Origin: Emticicia sp051209875
Lineage (GTDB): Bacteria; Bacteroidota; Bacteroidia; Cytophagales; Spirosomataceae
Length of the DNA: 64,000 nucleotides
Reading direction: 5' to 3'
Assembly: GCF_051209875.1 (NCBI RefSeq)
Contig: NZ_JBNTQY010000001.1
Span: forward strand, 3,038,001-3,102,000
The translations under genes were made by a program, and so were the position numbers. Positions 1-9,106 of the stretch are shown here, in pieces. The notes below the pieces were generated by a model that did not search any database, was not told the origin of the DNA, and worked only from the letters and a program-made list of their open reading frames with translations. Numbering within the stretch: the stretch's first letter is position 1; each line of letters opens with the position of its first letter.

Positions 1-1
1 A

Positions 2-214
2 AAAATCAATACTTTGATTGACATCAAAGATATGACTTTGAACAATACACCAGCAGCAGATGGTGGCATCAAGCTCAATGAAATTGGTTGGATAACTGTA
101 AAAACCGCTAATCCAATTTATGCTGATAAGTATGAAGATAATCCAGCTAACGGCTCTTTCATTTTAATTGATGAAATGAGTAATAATACAGTAGGCGTAG
201 GATTTGTAGAATAA
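2..214 (+). CDS. cysN: Sulfate adenylyltransferase subunit 1 (CysN), C-terminal end only
   Basis: The gene enters from before the window; only about 70 C-terminal residues are present, and the reading frame is open from base 2. The segment has the C-terminal beta-barrel signature of CysN: NNTPAADGGIKLNEIG, then ANPIYADKYEDNPANGSF, ILIDEMSNNTVG and a stop shortly after. CysN is the GTPase subunit that with CysD makes adenosine 5'-phosphosulfate from sulfate and ATP in the cytoplasm. The GTPase domain lies outside the window, so it cannot be excluded that the full protein is a CysNC fusion, although the stop right after the barrel argues against an APS kinase domain here. A terminator hairpin follows at 294-320. 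Confidence 0.85.
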   Translation, partial: KINTLIDIKDMTLNNTPAADGGIKLNEIGWITVKTANPIYADKYEDNPANGSFILIDEMSNNTVGVGFVE

Positions 215-293
215 AGATACAAGTACAACAGATTTATATTAATTACTCATCAACTAACTTCCGAAAACATATAGTTTAGGTAAGTTGAAAAAT

Positions 294-320
294 AGACGGC
301 TAACTTGGCTGTCTTTTTTT
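294..320 (+). terminator. Intrinsic terminator after cysN
   Basis: AGACGGC (294-300) pairs with GCTGTCT (308-314), one G-T wobble, around a 7-base loop and is followed by a run of nine Ts. It sits between the convergent cysN and the GH108 gene and fits termination of cysN transcription. Confidence 0.75.
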
Positions 321-324
321 TTGC

Positions 325-933
325 CTATTTTACATCATCAGCCGTGGATTGTTCGGTTTGTTTTTTCGCTTTTGGTAGTACAATATAGTCTTCTACGATA
401 TTACCTTCTTCTTCTCGTTGTTCTTCCATATAAAAAGACTTTGCTCTTTTAAACCATCCTTTGTTTATACGAGCATCTTTTCGAGTACGATAATAACGAA
501 GTCGATACTCTACGTATGGATTTACAATATCTTCAGGATGTTCAAAACTATTGGCAACATTTACATCCTCAAGCGATAAAATGCCATCTTGTGCTACACC
601 AATAATTTTTTCAAAAGCCGTAATATTTCTATTATCTTTACCAACACCTGCATTTATGAGATGATCTATAAAAACTTCAGCTACTTCCTGACTTGTGAAA
701 CGATTTCCATAATAGCGATCCCAATAATAGTGGCGATGTATATATAATGCTTCACTTTTGGAAAAAATTTTGTTTCCCCAAATTGGTTTATGGATACCAT
801 ACCCCTCTCCTTCAAATTTTAAAAGTTTCGGAGCATATTTATTAAATGAAGCTCCTTGATTAATAAATATTACGCAAATAAATGATAAAATGCTGATAGC
901 CAGCAAAGAGAAAATCGCTTTTTTTAAGTTCAT
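325..933 (-). CDS. GH108-like muramidase / endolysin-type protein, copy 1
   Basis: This 202-residue protein has an N-terminal hydrophobic segment (residues 4-25, signal peptide or anchor) and then a GH108 lysozyme-like domain with a PG_binding_3-like C-terminal part. The likely catalytic glutamate lies in KFEGEGYGIHKPIWGN; further family marks are HYYWDRYYGNRF, AEVFIDHLINAG, GVAQDGILSLEDVNVAN and YRLRYYRTRKD. GH108 enzymes cleave the MurNAc-GlcNAc bond of peptidoglycan and many are phage endolysins. The loop that normally follows EGGY (NDPGDPGG-type) is missing, so the fold is compressed there. A paralogue of nearly the same length lies just upstream. No holin or phage gene is nearby, so a housekeeping or antagonistic cell-wall role is more likely than a prophage remnant. 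The assignment is firm, activity is inferred. Confidence 0.7.
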   Translation of the reverse strand: MNLKKAIFSLLAISILSFICVIFINQGASFNKYAPKLLKFEGEGYGIHKPIWGNKIFSKSEALYIHRHYYWDRYYGNRFTSQEVAEVFIDHLINAGVGKDNRNITAFEKIIGVAQDGILSLEDVNVANSFEHPEDIVNPYVEYRLRYYRTRKDARINKGWFKRAKSFYMEEQREEEGNIVEDYIVLPKAKKQTEQSTADDVK

Positions 934-1169
934 TGTGAATTTTTTTCAGTCAAAGCAAATACAAGCAATAATTATACCGCTAAATAAGGTTAAAAAAATA
1001 AATTCGAGTAGAATTGAATAATAGGCTAAATTTCAGTAGGTTAAAAAATGACAAGCAATTTATCAATTGAAGAATAATAAAATTCTATCTAATAGAAGCT
1101 AAATAAAAATACGATTGCTAATACAACGAATTTTGTACTAACAATCGTATTAATTTTGAAAATTTTTGA

Positions 1170-1781
1170 TTATTTTCTTACAAGAAGTTCATCATCGAAT
1201 AATTCGAGACATTCATTAACTTCTACTTTAATTAACATTTTAGGTAATATTAAACAATCTGCTAACGAGCAGCCATCTTTATCAATTATCATAAAGCTTT
1301 TCGCTCTTCTTGTCCAACCAGGGTATTTATGGTAGTTTTTTCTTGACTGATAATAAAAGAGGCGATAATTAACAAATGGATTAATAATTTTTTCAGGAAT
1401 AGAAATACGATTGGCAACTTTAATGTCCTCACGAGACAAAACCCCATTCTGTTCTACACCAAGAATTGCTTCGAAAGCCTTGATATTTACACTTTCTTTT
1501 CCTTCACCTGCATTGATTATATGGTCAATAAATACCTCAGCAACAGCTTGACTTTTAAATAAATCTGCATGATATTTGTCCCAGTAAAACTTTTTATGAA
1601 TGCTATATGCTTCATTTTTTGTAAAAAGTTTATTTCCCCAAACTGCTTGATGAATTCCGTAGCCATTACCTTCAAATTTCATTAATTTAGCAAAGTATTT
1701 TTCGAATGAAGCAGCTTTAGAAAACTGGAAAGAAAGAGCGAGTAACAAGGTTGTCAAAACCTTCTTTTGTGTTTGTGTCAT
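1170..1781 (-). CDS. GH108-like muramidase / endolysin-type protein, copy 2
   Basis: Tandem paralogue of the preceding-listed GH108 gene, 203 residues from the start chosen here. The start at 1781 (MTQTQKK...) gives a clean signal peptide ending near FSKA and a length matching the paralogue; the longer frame to 1838 would begin upstream of a promoter-like sequence (1805-1834). Shared core motifs: KFEGNGYGIHQAVWGN, FYWDKYHADLFKSQAVAEV, FIDHIINAGEGKES, GVEQNGVLSREDIKVAN and YRLFYYQSRKNY. As in copy 1 the catalytic Glu is followed directly by GxGYGIH with the usual GH108 loop deleted. The two copies differ most in their leaders and C-terminal tails. A secreted or anchored peptidoglycan hydrolase is the best guess; substrate and timing are unknown. 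Confidence 0.7.
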   Translation of the reverse strand: MTQTQKKVLTTLLLALSFQFSKAASFEKYFAKLMKFEGNGYGIHQAVWGNKLFTKNEAYSIHKKFYWDKYHADLFKSQAVAEVFIDHIINAGEGKESVNIKAFEAILGVEQNGVLSREDIKVANRISIPEKIINPFVNYRLFYYQSRKNYHKYPGWTRRAKSFMIIDKDGCSLADCLILPKMLIKVEVNECLELFDDELLVRK

Positions 1782-1804
1782 ATTAGATTCACGATGGTAC
1801 AATA

Positions 1805-1834
1805 CAAAGTAAAACATAATATCTTGATAATCAA
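1805..1834 (-). promoter_or_regulatory. Promoter-like sequence for GH108 copy 2
   Basis: On the minus strand TTG (1834-1832), 19 bases, then TTACTTTG (1812-1805), which matches the Bacteroidota -7 consensus TAnnTTTG at 7 of 8 or better positions. A transcript would begin near 1798, placing the 1781 start codon just downstream. Confidence 0.4.
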
Positions 1835-2118
1835 GCAATTATCCATATTATTTATTAAGTGGCAAAGCAATCTGTTCTAATTTTAACATTAAATCATTAA
1901 ATATTACCATAAGTGATCATACATTAAAGTATTTATTATATCTTTCTAAAATGCTAAACACTTAAAACTAACTTCAGAAAAAAGCGTTGAATTTCTTAGT
2001 TGATAATTAAATAATTCCAGATTTAATATTTTATTATTGTTAAATTGTTGTTTTCATCTTTGTATTTTTCCTATAATATTTGTTGTTAAAACAAGTATTT
2101 TTTACTTGTGAAAGAAAA

Positions 2119-2152
2119 TTTGGTTTAAAAGTTGTTATGCCAAATAAATTTG
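2119..2152 (+). promoter_or_regulatory. Promoter for gltB with overlapping dyad
   Basis: TTTG (2119-2122), 22 bases, then TAAATTTG (2145-2152), a full match to TAnnTTTG. This predicts a leader of about 135 bases. The -7 box lies inside the dyad CCAAATAAATTTGG (2140-2153), six-base arms around AA, which could be an operator. Spacing and motif are seen; function is inferred. Confidence 0.5.
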
Positions 2153-2293
2153 GTATTATATTGCAATGCAATTATGATATACACTTGTAAGACCCCTTCG
2201 TTTCAATAGATTATTAGGTAGTCATAAAAGCATCAAAACAACAAAATCACATTTAGGTACAATTTCAAATCACTATTATTTTTTGTACGCACG

Positions 2294-5200
2294 ATGACTG
2301 AAACTGAACAGGTTACGGAGCAACAACAAGGCCTTTATCGCTCAGAATTTGAGCATGATGCCTGTGGAATAGGTTTTAGAGCCCATTTGAAAGGACGCAA
2401 GTCACATGGCATAGTTGCAGATGCCATCAAAATGCTCGAACGCATGGATCATCGTGGTGCTTGTGGTTGCGACCCAAACACAGGCGATGGTGCTGGTATT
2501 TTATTACAAATACCTCACGAATTTTTCCTTGACGAATGTAATAAATTAGACTTCCAACTACCTGCTATTGGCGAGTATGGTGTTGGGATGATTTTCTTTC
2601 CAATGGATAAAACTGAGCGTGAGGAATGTAGAGATATTTTGAACCGAAAAATTGACAAGTTAGGTTTAGAACTTCTTGGATACCGCAAAGTTGTTACCAA
2701 AGGTGATATTTTAGGTGAAGGTTCTGCTTCAGTTGAGCCAGAAGTTGAACAAGTATTTATCAAACGCCCTGTTGATATTACTGAAGAAATAGACTTTGAA
2801 CGTAAATTATATATCCTTCGTCAATATGCTTCTCGAATTATTCGTGAGGCTGTTGCTGGAGCAAAAGAACATTTTTATTTCTCGTCGTTGTCATGTCGCA
2901 CCATTTCTTATAAAGGTCAATTAACAACTGAACAATTAAAATATTATTTCCCCGATTTATCAAACGAGTCGGTTACCTCTGCTTTTGCGGTTATTCACTC
3001 TCGTTTCTCGACCAATACCTTTCCTTCTTGGAAATTAGCACAGCCTTTCCGCTTTATTGCACACAATGGTGAGATTAATACTGTTAAAGGGAATGTCAAT
3101 TGGATACGTGCTGGAGAAAAGTCTTTTGTTTCTGACTTCTTCACCAAAGAAGAAATGGACATGGTATTGCCTATTTGCGATACTGGAAACTCAGATTCAG
3201 CTCAATTAGATAATGTTTTAGAATTATTATATCTATCTGGTCGTTCATTACCTCATGTAATGATGATGCTTGTACCTGAAGCTTGGGATGGTAACGAGCA
3301 AATGGATGCCACCAGAAAAGCATTTTATGAATATCATGCGGCTATCATGGAGCCGTGGGATGGTCCAGCTTCTATCTCTTTTACTGATGGTAAAATTGTT
3401 GGAGCTACTTTAGATAGAAATGGTCTTCGTCCATCTCGTTATTGGGTACTTGATGATGATACTGTGATCATGGCATCAGAGGCTGGGGTTTTAGACATTG
3501 ACCAAGCAAAAGTTGTTTCAAAAGGACGTCTGCAACCTGGTAAAATGTTCGTTGTGGACATGGAACAGGGCAGAATCATTCCTGATGAGGAAGTAAAAGC
3601 AGATATTTGTTCACGTCAGCCATATCAAGAATGGTTGGATGAATATAAAATAAAAACTGAAGTACTTCCAAAATCTATTCGCCCATACCAACATTATAGC
3701 GAAGAGACTTTGTTGAAACGCCAAATTACTTTTGGTTATACTTCGGAAGATTTAAGAATGATTTTAGCTCCTATGGCACAAACTGGCATGGAAGCTATTG
3801 GCTCGATGGGCGTTGATACACCTTTGGCAATTCTCTCTGATCAAAGTCAGCATTTATCTTATTACTTCAAACAATTATTTGCTCAAGTTACCAACCCACC
3901 GATTGATTCAATTCGTGAGCGTTCGATCATGTCATTGATCTCATTTGTAGGTTCTAACGAGAATATATTGACAGAAACACCAAATCATTGTCGTTTGGTA
4001 CAACTTGACCAACCTGTATTAACAATTGAAGAGTTTGATAAACTTCGATTTGTAGATTATAAAGGTTTTCAAGGAAAAACAATCAATACTTACTTCAATT
4101 CAAAAGCAGAGGACATTGGCAAGGCATTAGAGTTTGGCTTGGAAAGAATTTGTCGATATGCTGAAGATGCCATTGAAGACGGTTTTGAAATTTTGATTCT
4201 TTCAGACCGTGCAATTGACACCGACCATGCTCCAATTCCTTCTCTTTTAGCTACTGCTGCGATTCACCACCACCTCATACGTAAAGGTATTCGTGGTAAA
4301 GCAGGTATTTTGGTTGAAGCGGGTGATATTTGGGAAACACACCATTTTGCTACCTTAATTGGCTATGGTGCATCGGGTATTTGTCCTTATATGGCATTTG
4401 AAACATTGTCATATATGAACAAAAAAGGATTGATTGAAGGTGAATTTAATGATTATACACTTTATAAAAATTATATTAAGGCTGTTGATAAAGAATTATT
4501 GAAGATTTTCTCTAAAATGGGAATTTCAACATTACAATCTTATCAAGGAGCACAAATTTTCGAGTGTATTGGTCTTAATAAACAAGTGATTGATAAATAT
4601 TTCACTGGAACGATTTCAAGAATTGGGGGAATGGGGCTTGCTGAAATTGCAAAAGAAGCCTTTGTAAGACATAAAGTTGCTTTCCCTGAAATTCCGCAAG
4701 AATCTGTGAAGCGTTTGGAAGTGGGTGGAGTTTATCAATGGAAACAACGTGGTGAACGTCACATGTTCAACCCTCAATCCATTCATTTATTACAACAATC
4801 GGGTAGAGTGGGTGAAAAAGATTTGGACAAAGGTTTCCAAATTTTCAAACAATACTCAAAACTCATCAATGACCAAAGCAGAGATGCGATCACCCTTCGA
4901 GGATTACTTCGCTTCAAAAAAGGAAACCCAATTCCTTTAGAAGAAGTTGAGCCAATCGAAAGTATTTTCAAACGTTTTGCCACAGGTGCGATGTCGTTTG
5001 GTTCGATTTCATGGGAAGCTCACACAACTTTGGCCATTGCCATGAACCGCATTGGTGGTCGCTCTAACTCAGGAGAAGGTGGAGAAGATGAAATTCGTTA
5101 TGAATTAGATAAAAATGGTGATAATTTAAGTTCTTCTATCAAGCAAGTTGCTTCGGGGCGTTTTGGTGTAACAAGCCATTATCTAACAAATGCCAAAGAA

Positions 5201-6865
5201 CTTCAAATAAAAATGGCTCAAGGTGCAAAACCTGGTGAAGGTGGGCAGCTTCCAGGCCATAAAGTAGATGATTGGATTGGTCGTGTACGTCATAGTACTC
5301 CTGGTGTAGGATTAATTTCACCACCACCACACCATGATATTTATTCAATCGAGGATTTGGCTCAGTTAATTTATGATTTAAAAAACTCCAATCGTGATGC
5401 CAGAATTTCAGTAAAATTAGTGTCAGAAGCTGGTGTAGGAACAGTTGCTGCTGGGGTTGCAAAAGCACACGCAGATGTTGTTTTGATTGCAGGACATGAT
5501 GGAGGAACTGGAGCATCTCCCCTATCTTCTATTCGTCATGCAGGTTTACCATGGGAATTAGGTCTTGCAGAAGCTCATCAAACTTTGGTAAAGAACAAAC
5601 TTCGTGGTAGAATAACTGTTCAAGCAGACGGACAATTAAGAACAGGAAGAGATATAGCGATTGCAGCTTTACTTGGTGCCGAAGAATTTGGTGTTGCAAC
5701 AGCTGCTTTGGTTGCAGTAGGTTGTATTATGATGCGTAAATGTCATCTAAATACTTGCCCAGTTGGTGTAGCTACACAAAATAAAGAATTACGTGCCATG
5801 TTTAGTGGAAAGCCTGAACATGTGGTCAATATGTTTACATATTTGGCGATGGAACTGCGTGAAATTATGGCTGAATTAGGCTTCCGTACCATCAATGAAA
5901 TGGTTGGACAAACGCAATATCTTGAAAAACGTGATGATTTAACGCATTGGAAATACAAGAAAATTGATCTTTCTGGTGTTCTTTTCAAAGAACCAACCAC
6001 ACTTGATGTAGCTCAATATAAACAAGAAGAACAAGATCATGGTATTTCACAAGTGCTTGACTGGCAAATGATTACTGATGCTCAACCTTCAATTTTGAAA
6101 AAACAAGAAGTTGAGGCGAGCTATGTAGTAAACAACTTGAATCGTGCAATTGGAGCTATGACTTCAAACGAGATTTCCAAGGTTTATAAAGGTGATGGTT
6201 TACCTTATGGTACTATTCATTATAAATATCGTGGTACTGCAGGACAATCTTTTGGAGCTTTCTCTACGAAAGGTTTAAAACTTGAACTCGAAGGTGATTC
6301 AAATGATTACTTTGGAAAAGGACTTTGCGGAGCAGAATTAATTGTTTATCCAGATAGAAAAGCGACTTTCAAAGCCGAAGAAAATATGGTGATAGGAAAC
6401 GTAGCTTTCTATGGAGCAACTTCAGGTGAAGCTTATATCAATGGTATGGCAGGTGAACGTTTCTGTGTTAGAAATTCTGGAGCTAAGGTTGTTGTTGAAG
6501 GAGTTGGTGACCATGGATTAGAGTACATGACTGGTGGATTGGCTATTATCTTAGGAGAAACTGGTCGTAATTTTGCTGCTGGTATGAGTGGCGGCTTTGC
6601 ATTTGTTTATGATCCAAACAAAACTTTTGATGCAAAATGTAACAAAGAAATGGTTGGTTTAGAAACTGTTGATGCTGACGATGCAGCTATGTTGAAAGCT
6701 TTTATCGAAAAACACCATCAATTAACTAAAAGTCAAGTTGCTGAAAGAATTTTATCAAATTTTGATGCTGAGGTAGCAAACTTTGTCAAAGTATTCCCAA
6801 CTGATTACAAAAGAGTGTTGTTGGAACGCAAGAAAAAAGCAGAAACTGAGAAAGTTTTAGCATAG
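2294..6865 (+). CDS. gltB: Glutamate synthase large subunit
   Basis: 1523 residues, the usual length for the bacterial alpha subunit. Order: class II glutamine amidotransferase domain whose nucleophile is Cys24 in EHDACGIGF after a short propeptide; central domain; FMN-binding glutamate synthase domain from about residue 830 (SGEGGEDEIRY, KPGEGGQLPGHKV, GHDGGTGASPLSSI); 3Fe-4S cysteines in MMRKCHLNTCPVGVATQ; and the GXGXG beta-helix domain at the C-terminus (GLCGAELIVYPDR, ATSGEAYINGMAGERF). It makes two glutamates from glutamine and 2-oxoglutarate, with electrons supplied by GltD, in the cytoplasm. gltD follows after 138 bases. All key motifs are intact. Confidence 0.97.
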   Translation: MTETEQVTEQQQGLYRSEFEHDACGIGFRAHLKGRKSHGIVADAIKMLERMDHRGACGCDPNTGDGAGILLQIPHEFFLDECNKLDFQLPAIGEYGVGMIFFPMDKTEREECRDILNRKIDKLGLELLGYRKVVTKGDILGEGSASVEPEVEQVFIKRPVDITEEIDFERKLYILRQYASRIIREAVAGAKEHFYFSSLSCRTISYKGQLTTEQLKYYFPDLSNESVTSAFAVIHSRFSTNTFPSWKLAQPFRFIAHNGEINTVKGNVNWIRAGEKSFVSDFFTKEEMDMVLPICDTGNSDSAQLDNVLELLYLSGRSLPHVMMMLVPEAWDGNEQMDATRKAFYEYHAAIMEPWDGPASISFTDGKIVGATLDRNGLRPSRYWVLDDDTVIMASEAGVLDIDQAKVVSKGRLQPGKMFVVDMEQGRIIPDEEVKADICSRQPYQEWLDEYKIKTEVLPKSIRPYQHYSEETLLKRQITFGYTSEDLRMILAPMAQTGMEAIGSMGVDTPLAILSDQSQHLSYYFKQLFAQVTNPPIDSIRERSIMSLISFVGSNENILTETPNHCRLVQLDQPVLTIEEFDKLRFVDYKGFQGKTINTYFNSKAEDIGKALEFGLERICRYAEDAIEDGFEILILSDRAIDTDHAPIPSLLATAAIHHHLIRKGIRGKAGILVEAGDIWETHHFATLIGYGASGICPYMAFETLSYMNKKGLIEGEFNDYTLYKNYIKAVDKELLKIFSKMGISTLQSYQGAQIFECIGLNKQVIDKYFTGTISRIGGMGLAEIAKEAFVRHKVAFPEIPQESVKRLEVGGVYQWKQRGERHMFNPQSIHLLQQSGRVGEKDLDKGFQIFKQYSKLINDQSRDAITLRGLLRFKKGNPIPLEEVEPIESIFKRFATGAMSFGSISWEAHTTLAIAMNRIGGRSNSGEGGEDEIRYELDKNGDNLSSSIKQVASGRFGVTSHYLTNAKELQIKMAQGAKPGEGGQLPGHKVDDWIGRVRHSTPGVGLISPPPHHDIYSIEDLAQLIYDLKNSNRDARISVKLVSEAGVGTVAAGVAKAHADVVLIAGHDGGTGASPLSSIRHAGLPWELGLAEAHQTLVKNKLRGRITVQADGQLRTGRDIAIAALLGAEEFGVATAALVAVGCIMMRKCHLNTCPVGVATQNKELRAMFSGKPEHVVNMFTYLAMELREIMAELGFRTINEMVGQTQYLEKRDDLTHWKYKKIDLSGVLFKEPTTLDVAQYKQEEQDHGISQVLDWQMITDAQPSILKKQEVEASYVVNNLNRAIGAMTSNEISKVYKGDGLPYGTIHYKYRGTAGQSFGAFSTKGLKLELEGDSNDYFGKGLCGAELIVYPDRKATFKAEENMVIGNVAFYGATSGEAYINGMAGERFCVRNSGAKVVVEGVGDHGLEYMTGGLAIILGETGRNFAAGMSGGFAFVYDPNKTFDAKCNKEMVGLETVDADDAAMLKAFIEKHHQLTKSQVAERILSNFDAEVANFVKVFPTDYKRVLLERKKKAETEKVLA

Positions 6866-7003
6866 TCAAGTGTCGATAAGATTTTTAATTTAATTAATAA
6901 AGCATTTAGTATTAGACTATTGATGATAGTTTTGTCTTATAAATAGTAACTATCCGCTGTTGTCAATTGGCTATCGACTATATAACAAAATCACAATATA
7001 ACA

Positions 7004-8509
7004 ATGGGAAAACCTACTGGTTTCTTAGAATTTCAAAGAGAATTAGCAGCTAAACGCAATGTAGATGAGCGTCGTTTAGACTATAATGAGGTTGAAATGC
7101 CGACAAATGACGAAAACTCACGTACGCAGGCAGCTCGCTGCATGGACTGTGGTGTTCCTTTTTGTCACAACGGTTGTCCACTCGGAAATATTATTCCTGA
7201 GTTTAATGATGCTGTTTGGGAGCAAAACTGGGAGTATGCTTATCAGATATTAAGTTCGACCAATAATTTTCCTGAATTTACAGGAAGAATTTGCCCAGCT
7301 CCTTGCGAATCAGCTTGTGTTTTGGGCATCAATAAGCCTCCAGTTGCCATCGAATATATTGAAAAGTCAATCATTGAAAGAGCATTTGCCAATGGCTGGG
7401 TTAAACCAAATATCCCTAAAAAACGCACTGGAAAAAAAGTAGCAGTAGTAGGTTCAGGGCCTGCTGGTTTGGCTACTGCATCTCAGCTCAACAAAGCTGG
7501 CCATTTAGTGACCGTTTTTGAGCGTGCCGATGAAGTTGGTGGTTTACTACGTTACGGAATTCCTGATTTCAAATTGGATAAATCAGTTGTTCGACGCCGT
7601 GTGGATGTAATGACTGAGGAAGGCATTGAGTTTATTACCAATGCAAATGTTGGCGAAAATATTAAGTCAAGTGATTTATTAAGAGATTTTGATGCCATCG
7701 TTCTTTCAGGAGGTTCAACAGTTCCTCGACTAATTGAAATTAAGGGAAATGATTTGAAAGGCATTTATCCTGCAATGGAATTTTTAAGTCAACAAAATAA
7801 GAGAGTTTCTGGTATTGAACGTATCAAAGACCACAAAGGTGATATTTATCAAAATGGTGAAATCTTTGCAACTGATAAAAATGTAGTAGTTATTGGAGGG
7901 GGAGATACAGGTTCTGACTGTGTTGGTACATCAAATCGCCACAAAGCAAAAACTATTACACAAGTTGAGGTAATGCCTGAACCAAGCATTGACGATAAAA
8001 AACAACCTTATTATCAAGTAAGAGCTGAGGCTACTCCTTGGCCAAACTGGCCTTTGACTAAGCGTACTTCGACTTCTCATGAAGAAGGTTGCGAACGTTT
8101 GTTTAGCATTAATGTAAAAGAATTTATTGGGGATGCCAATGGAAATCTGAAAGGTATTTTAATTTCAGAAAGTGCTACTTTCAACGGAGCTCGTATAGAA
8201 ATGAATGAACGTGAAATTCCTTGTGAATTAGCATTAATAGCTGCTGGTTTTTTACATCCACAGCAAGATTTATTGTCACAGTTAGAAATTGAAGTTGACG
8301 AACGCAAGAATGTAAAAGCTCCCAATTATCAAACTTCAAATGCAAAAGTGTTTGCGGCTGGTGATATGCGTCGTGGCCAATCTTTGGTTGTTTGGGCAAT
8401 TTCTGAAGGTCGTGAATGTGCAAGAAAAGTGGATGAATTCTTAATGGGCGAATCACTTTTAGAAGCAAAAGCAATTTCTATGATTTCACCTGCTTATGCA
8501 GGAGTATAA
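7004..8509 (+). CDS. gltD: Glutamate synthase small subunit
   Basis: 501 residues, near the family norm for GltD-type beta subunits. N-terminal 4Fe-4S cysteines appear in RCMDCGVPFCHNGCPLGN and GRICPAPCESACVLGIN; FAD binding starts at GKKVAVVGSGPAGLATA, and the NADPH site is VVVIGGGDTGSDC. A C-terminal GDMRRGQSLVVWAISEGRE motif completes the family pattern. It takes electrons from NAD(P)H and passes them to GltB. It lies 138 bases after gltB; TAGTTTTG (6927-6934) in that gap matches the -7 consensus but lacks a good -33 element, so a second promoter is possible. Transcription ends toward the convergent kinase gene at a long hairpin (8521-8580). Confidence 0.96.
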   Translation: MGKPTGFLEFQRELAAKRNVDERRLDYNEVEMPTNDENSRTQAARCMDCGVPFCHNGCPLGNIIPEFNDAVWEQNWEYAYQILSSTNNFPEFTGRICPAPCESACVLGINKPPVAIEYIEKSIIERAFANGWVKPNIPKKRTGKKVAVVGSGPAGLATASQLNKAGHLVTVFERADEVGGLLRYGIPDFKLDKSVVRRRVDVMTEEGIEFITNANVGENIKSSDLLRDFDAIVLSGGSTVPRLIEIKGNDLKGIYPAMEFLSQQNKRVSGIERIKDHKGDIYQNGEIFATDKNVVVIGGGDTGSDCVGTSNRHKAKTITQVEVMPEPSIDDKKQPYYQVRAEATPWPNWPLTKRTSTSHEEGCERLFSINVKEFIGDANGNLKGILISESATFNGARIEMNEREIPCELALIAAGFLHPQQDLLSQLEIEVDERKNVKAPNYQTSNAKVFAAGDMRRGQSLVVWAISEGRECARKVDEFLMGESLLEAKAISMISPAYAGV

Positions 8510-8520
8510 AATAGTTTTTT

Positions 8521-8580
8521 TGTAACGCAATTTTCCAAAATTTAGCTCTTAGAAAAAGTAATTTGGAAAATTGCGTTACA
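8521..8580. terminator. 19-bp perfect dyad between convergent genes
   Basis: TGTAACGCAATTTTCCAAA (8521-8539) is the perfect reverse complement of 8562-8580, with a 22-base loop. It fills the gap between gltD and the convergent kinase gene, stopping one base short of the kinase stop codon. No T run follows the plus-strand arm and only As follow on the minus strand, so it is not a textbook intrinsic terminator; a bidirectional stop or transcript-end protection is inferred. Confidence 0.55.
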
Positions 8581-8581
8581 A

Positions 8582-9100
8582 TTACCTACTCAAAAAATAT
8601 TCACGAAAAAGTATCATTTCTTGCTCCTCTATCTCAATATATTTCTGAAAAATTCTATCACCAACTTGACTCCGAATCGCAGAAATTCCAACATCAATTA
8701 ACCGCAAACCTTTTTCTGTCAATAAAATATTGTCAAAAGCCAAACCACTGATATTTGAAGGACGTTTAAGATCTCGGTGAACAAATCCAGCTTTATGTAG
8801 CTCTCTAATTTCAGATTCAAATACATCTAACCAAAGTTCTCGAATTTCTACTTCATAGGCTCTATAATCTATTGGCCTAATTCGTTCCATCACTAACATT
8901 TCAGCATGTAATTCCTCTTGAAAATCTAAGCGAATAAATTTAACAACTAAATCGTTGATAGCATTCGCAAATCTCATTTTTTCTGCTTCAGAGCCAATAT
9001 CAGAACGAGTATCATCTGTAAACAATTTTGCAACCTCAGCATCTGATAAAACGATAACCGTGTTGTTTGCTCCTGACGATAATCTTCTTGGATATTTCAT
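8582..9100 (-). CDS. Miniature protein kinase-like protein
   Basis: 172 residues with a full set of kinase catalytic motifs in a very short chain: a glycine-poor loop SSGANNTVIV (8-17), a VAIK-type lysine in VAKLF (Lys25), a candidate helix-C glutamate (Glu38 or Glu40), a hinge near MLVMERIRP, the catalytic loop HRDLK (108-112), the metal-binding Asn124 in DNILL and Asp136 in LIDVG, replacing DFG. An insert of about eleven residues separates HRDLK from NILL. The chain ends about 35 residues after the DVG motif, so most of the normal C-lobe is missing. It starts 6 bases after purC and is probably cotranscribed. It may phosphorylate a protein or a small molecule; the substrate is unknown. Relation to RIO, LPS kinase or aminoglycoside kinase folds was considered and cannot be decided by eye. 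Confidence 0.6.
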   Translation of the reverse strand: MKYPRRLSSGANNTVIVLSDAEVAKLFTDDTRSDIGSEAEKMRFANAINDLVVKFIRLDFQEELHAEMLVMERIRPIDYRAYEVEIRELWLDVFESEIRELHKAGFVHRDLKRPSNISGLAFDNILLTEKGLRLIDVGISAIRSQVGDRIFQKYIEIEEQEMILFREYFLSR

Positions 9101-9106
9101 GAATTT

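Larger units (their letters stand above)
1782..2293. other. Divergent intergenic region between GH108 copy 2 and gltB
   Basis: About 510 AT-rich bases between two divergently transcribed genes. It holds a promoter-like pair for each side (1805-1834 minus, 2119-2152 plus). No open frame with recognisable coding content and no hairpin terminator was seen. Confidence 0.5.

Noticed and set aside
325..1781. Prophage remnant around the GH108 genes
   Set aside because: No holin, structural, integrase or regulatory phage gene is adjacent, and both proteins carry their own export segments.
5139..5516. 125-codon open frame on the strand opposite gltB
   Set aside because: It lies wholly inside the conserved FMN domain of gltB and its product is a low-complexity His/Leu-rich chain, a shadow of gltB codon use.
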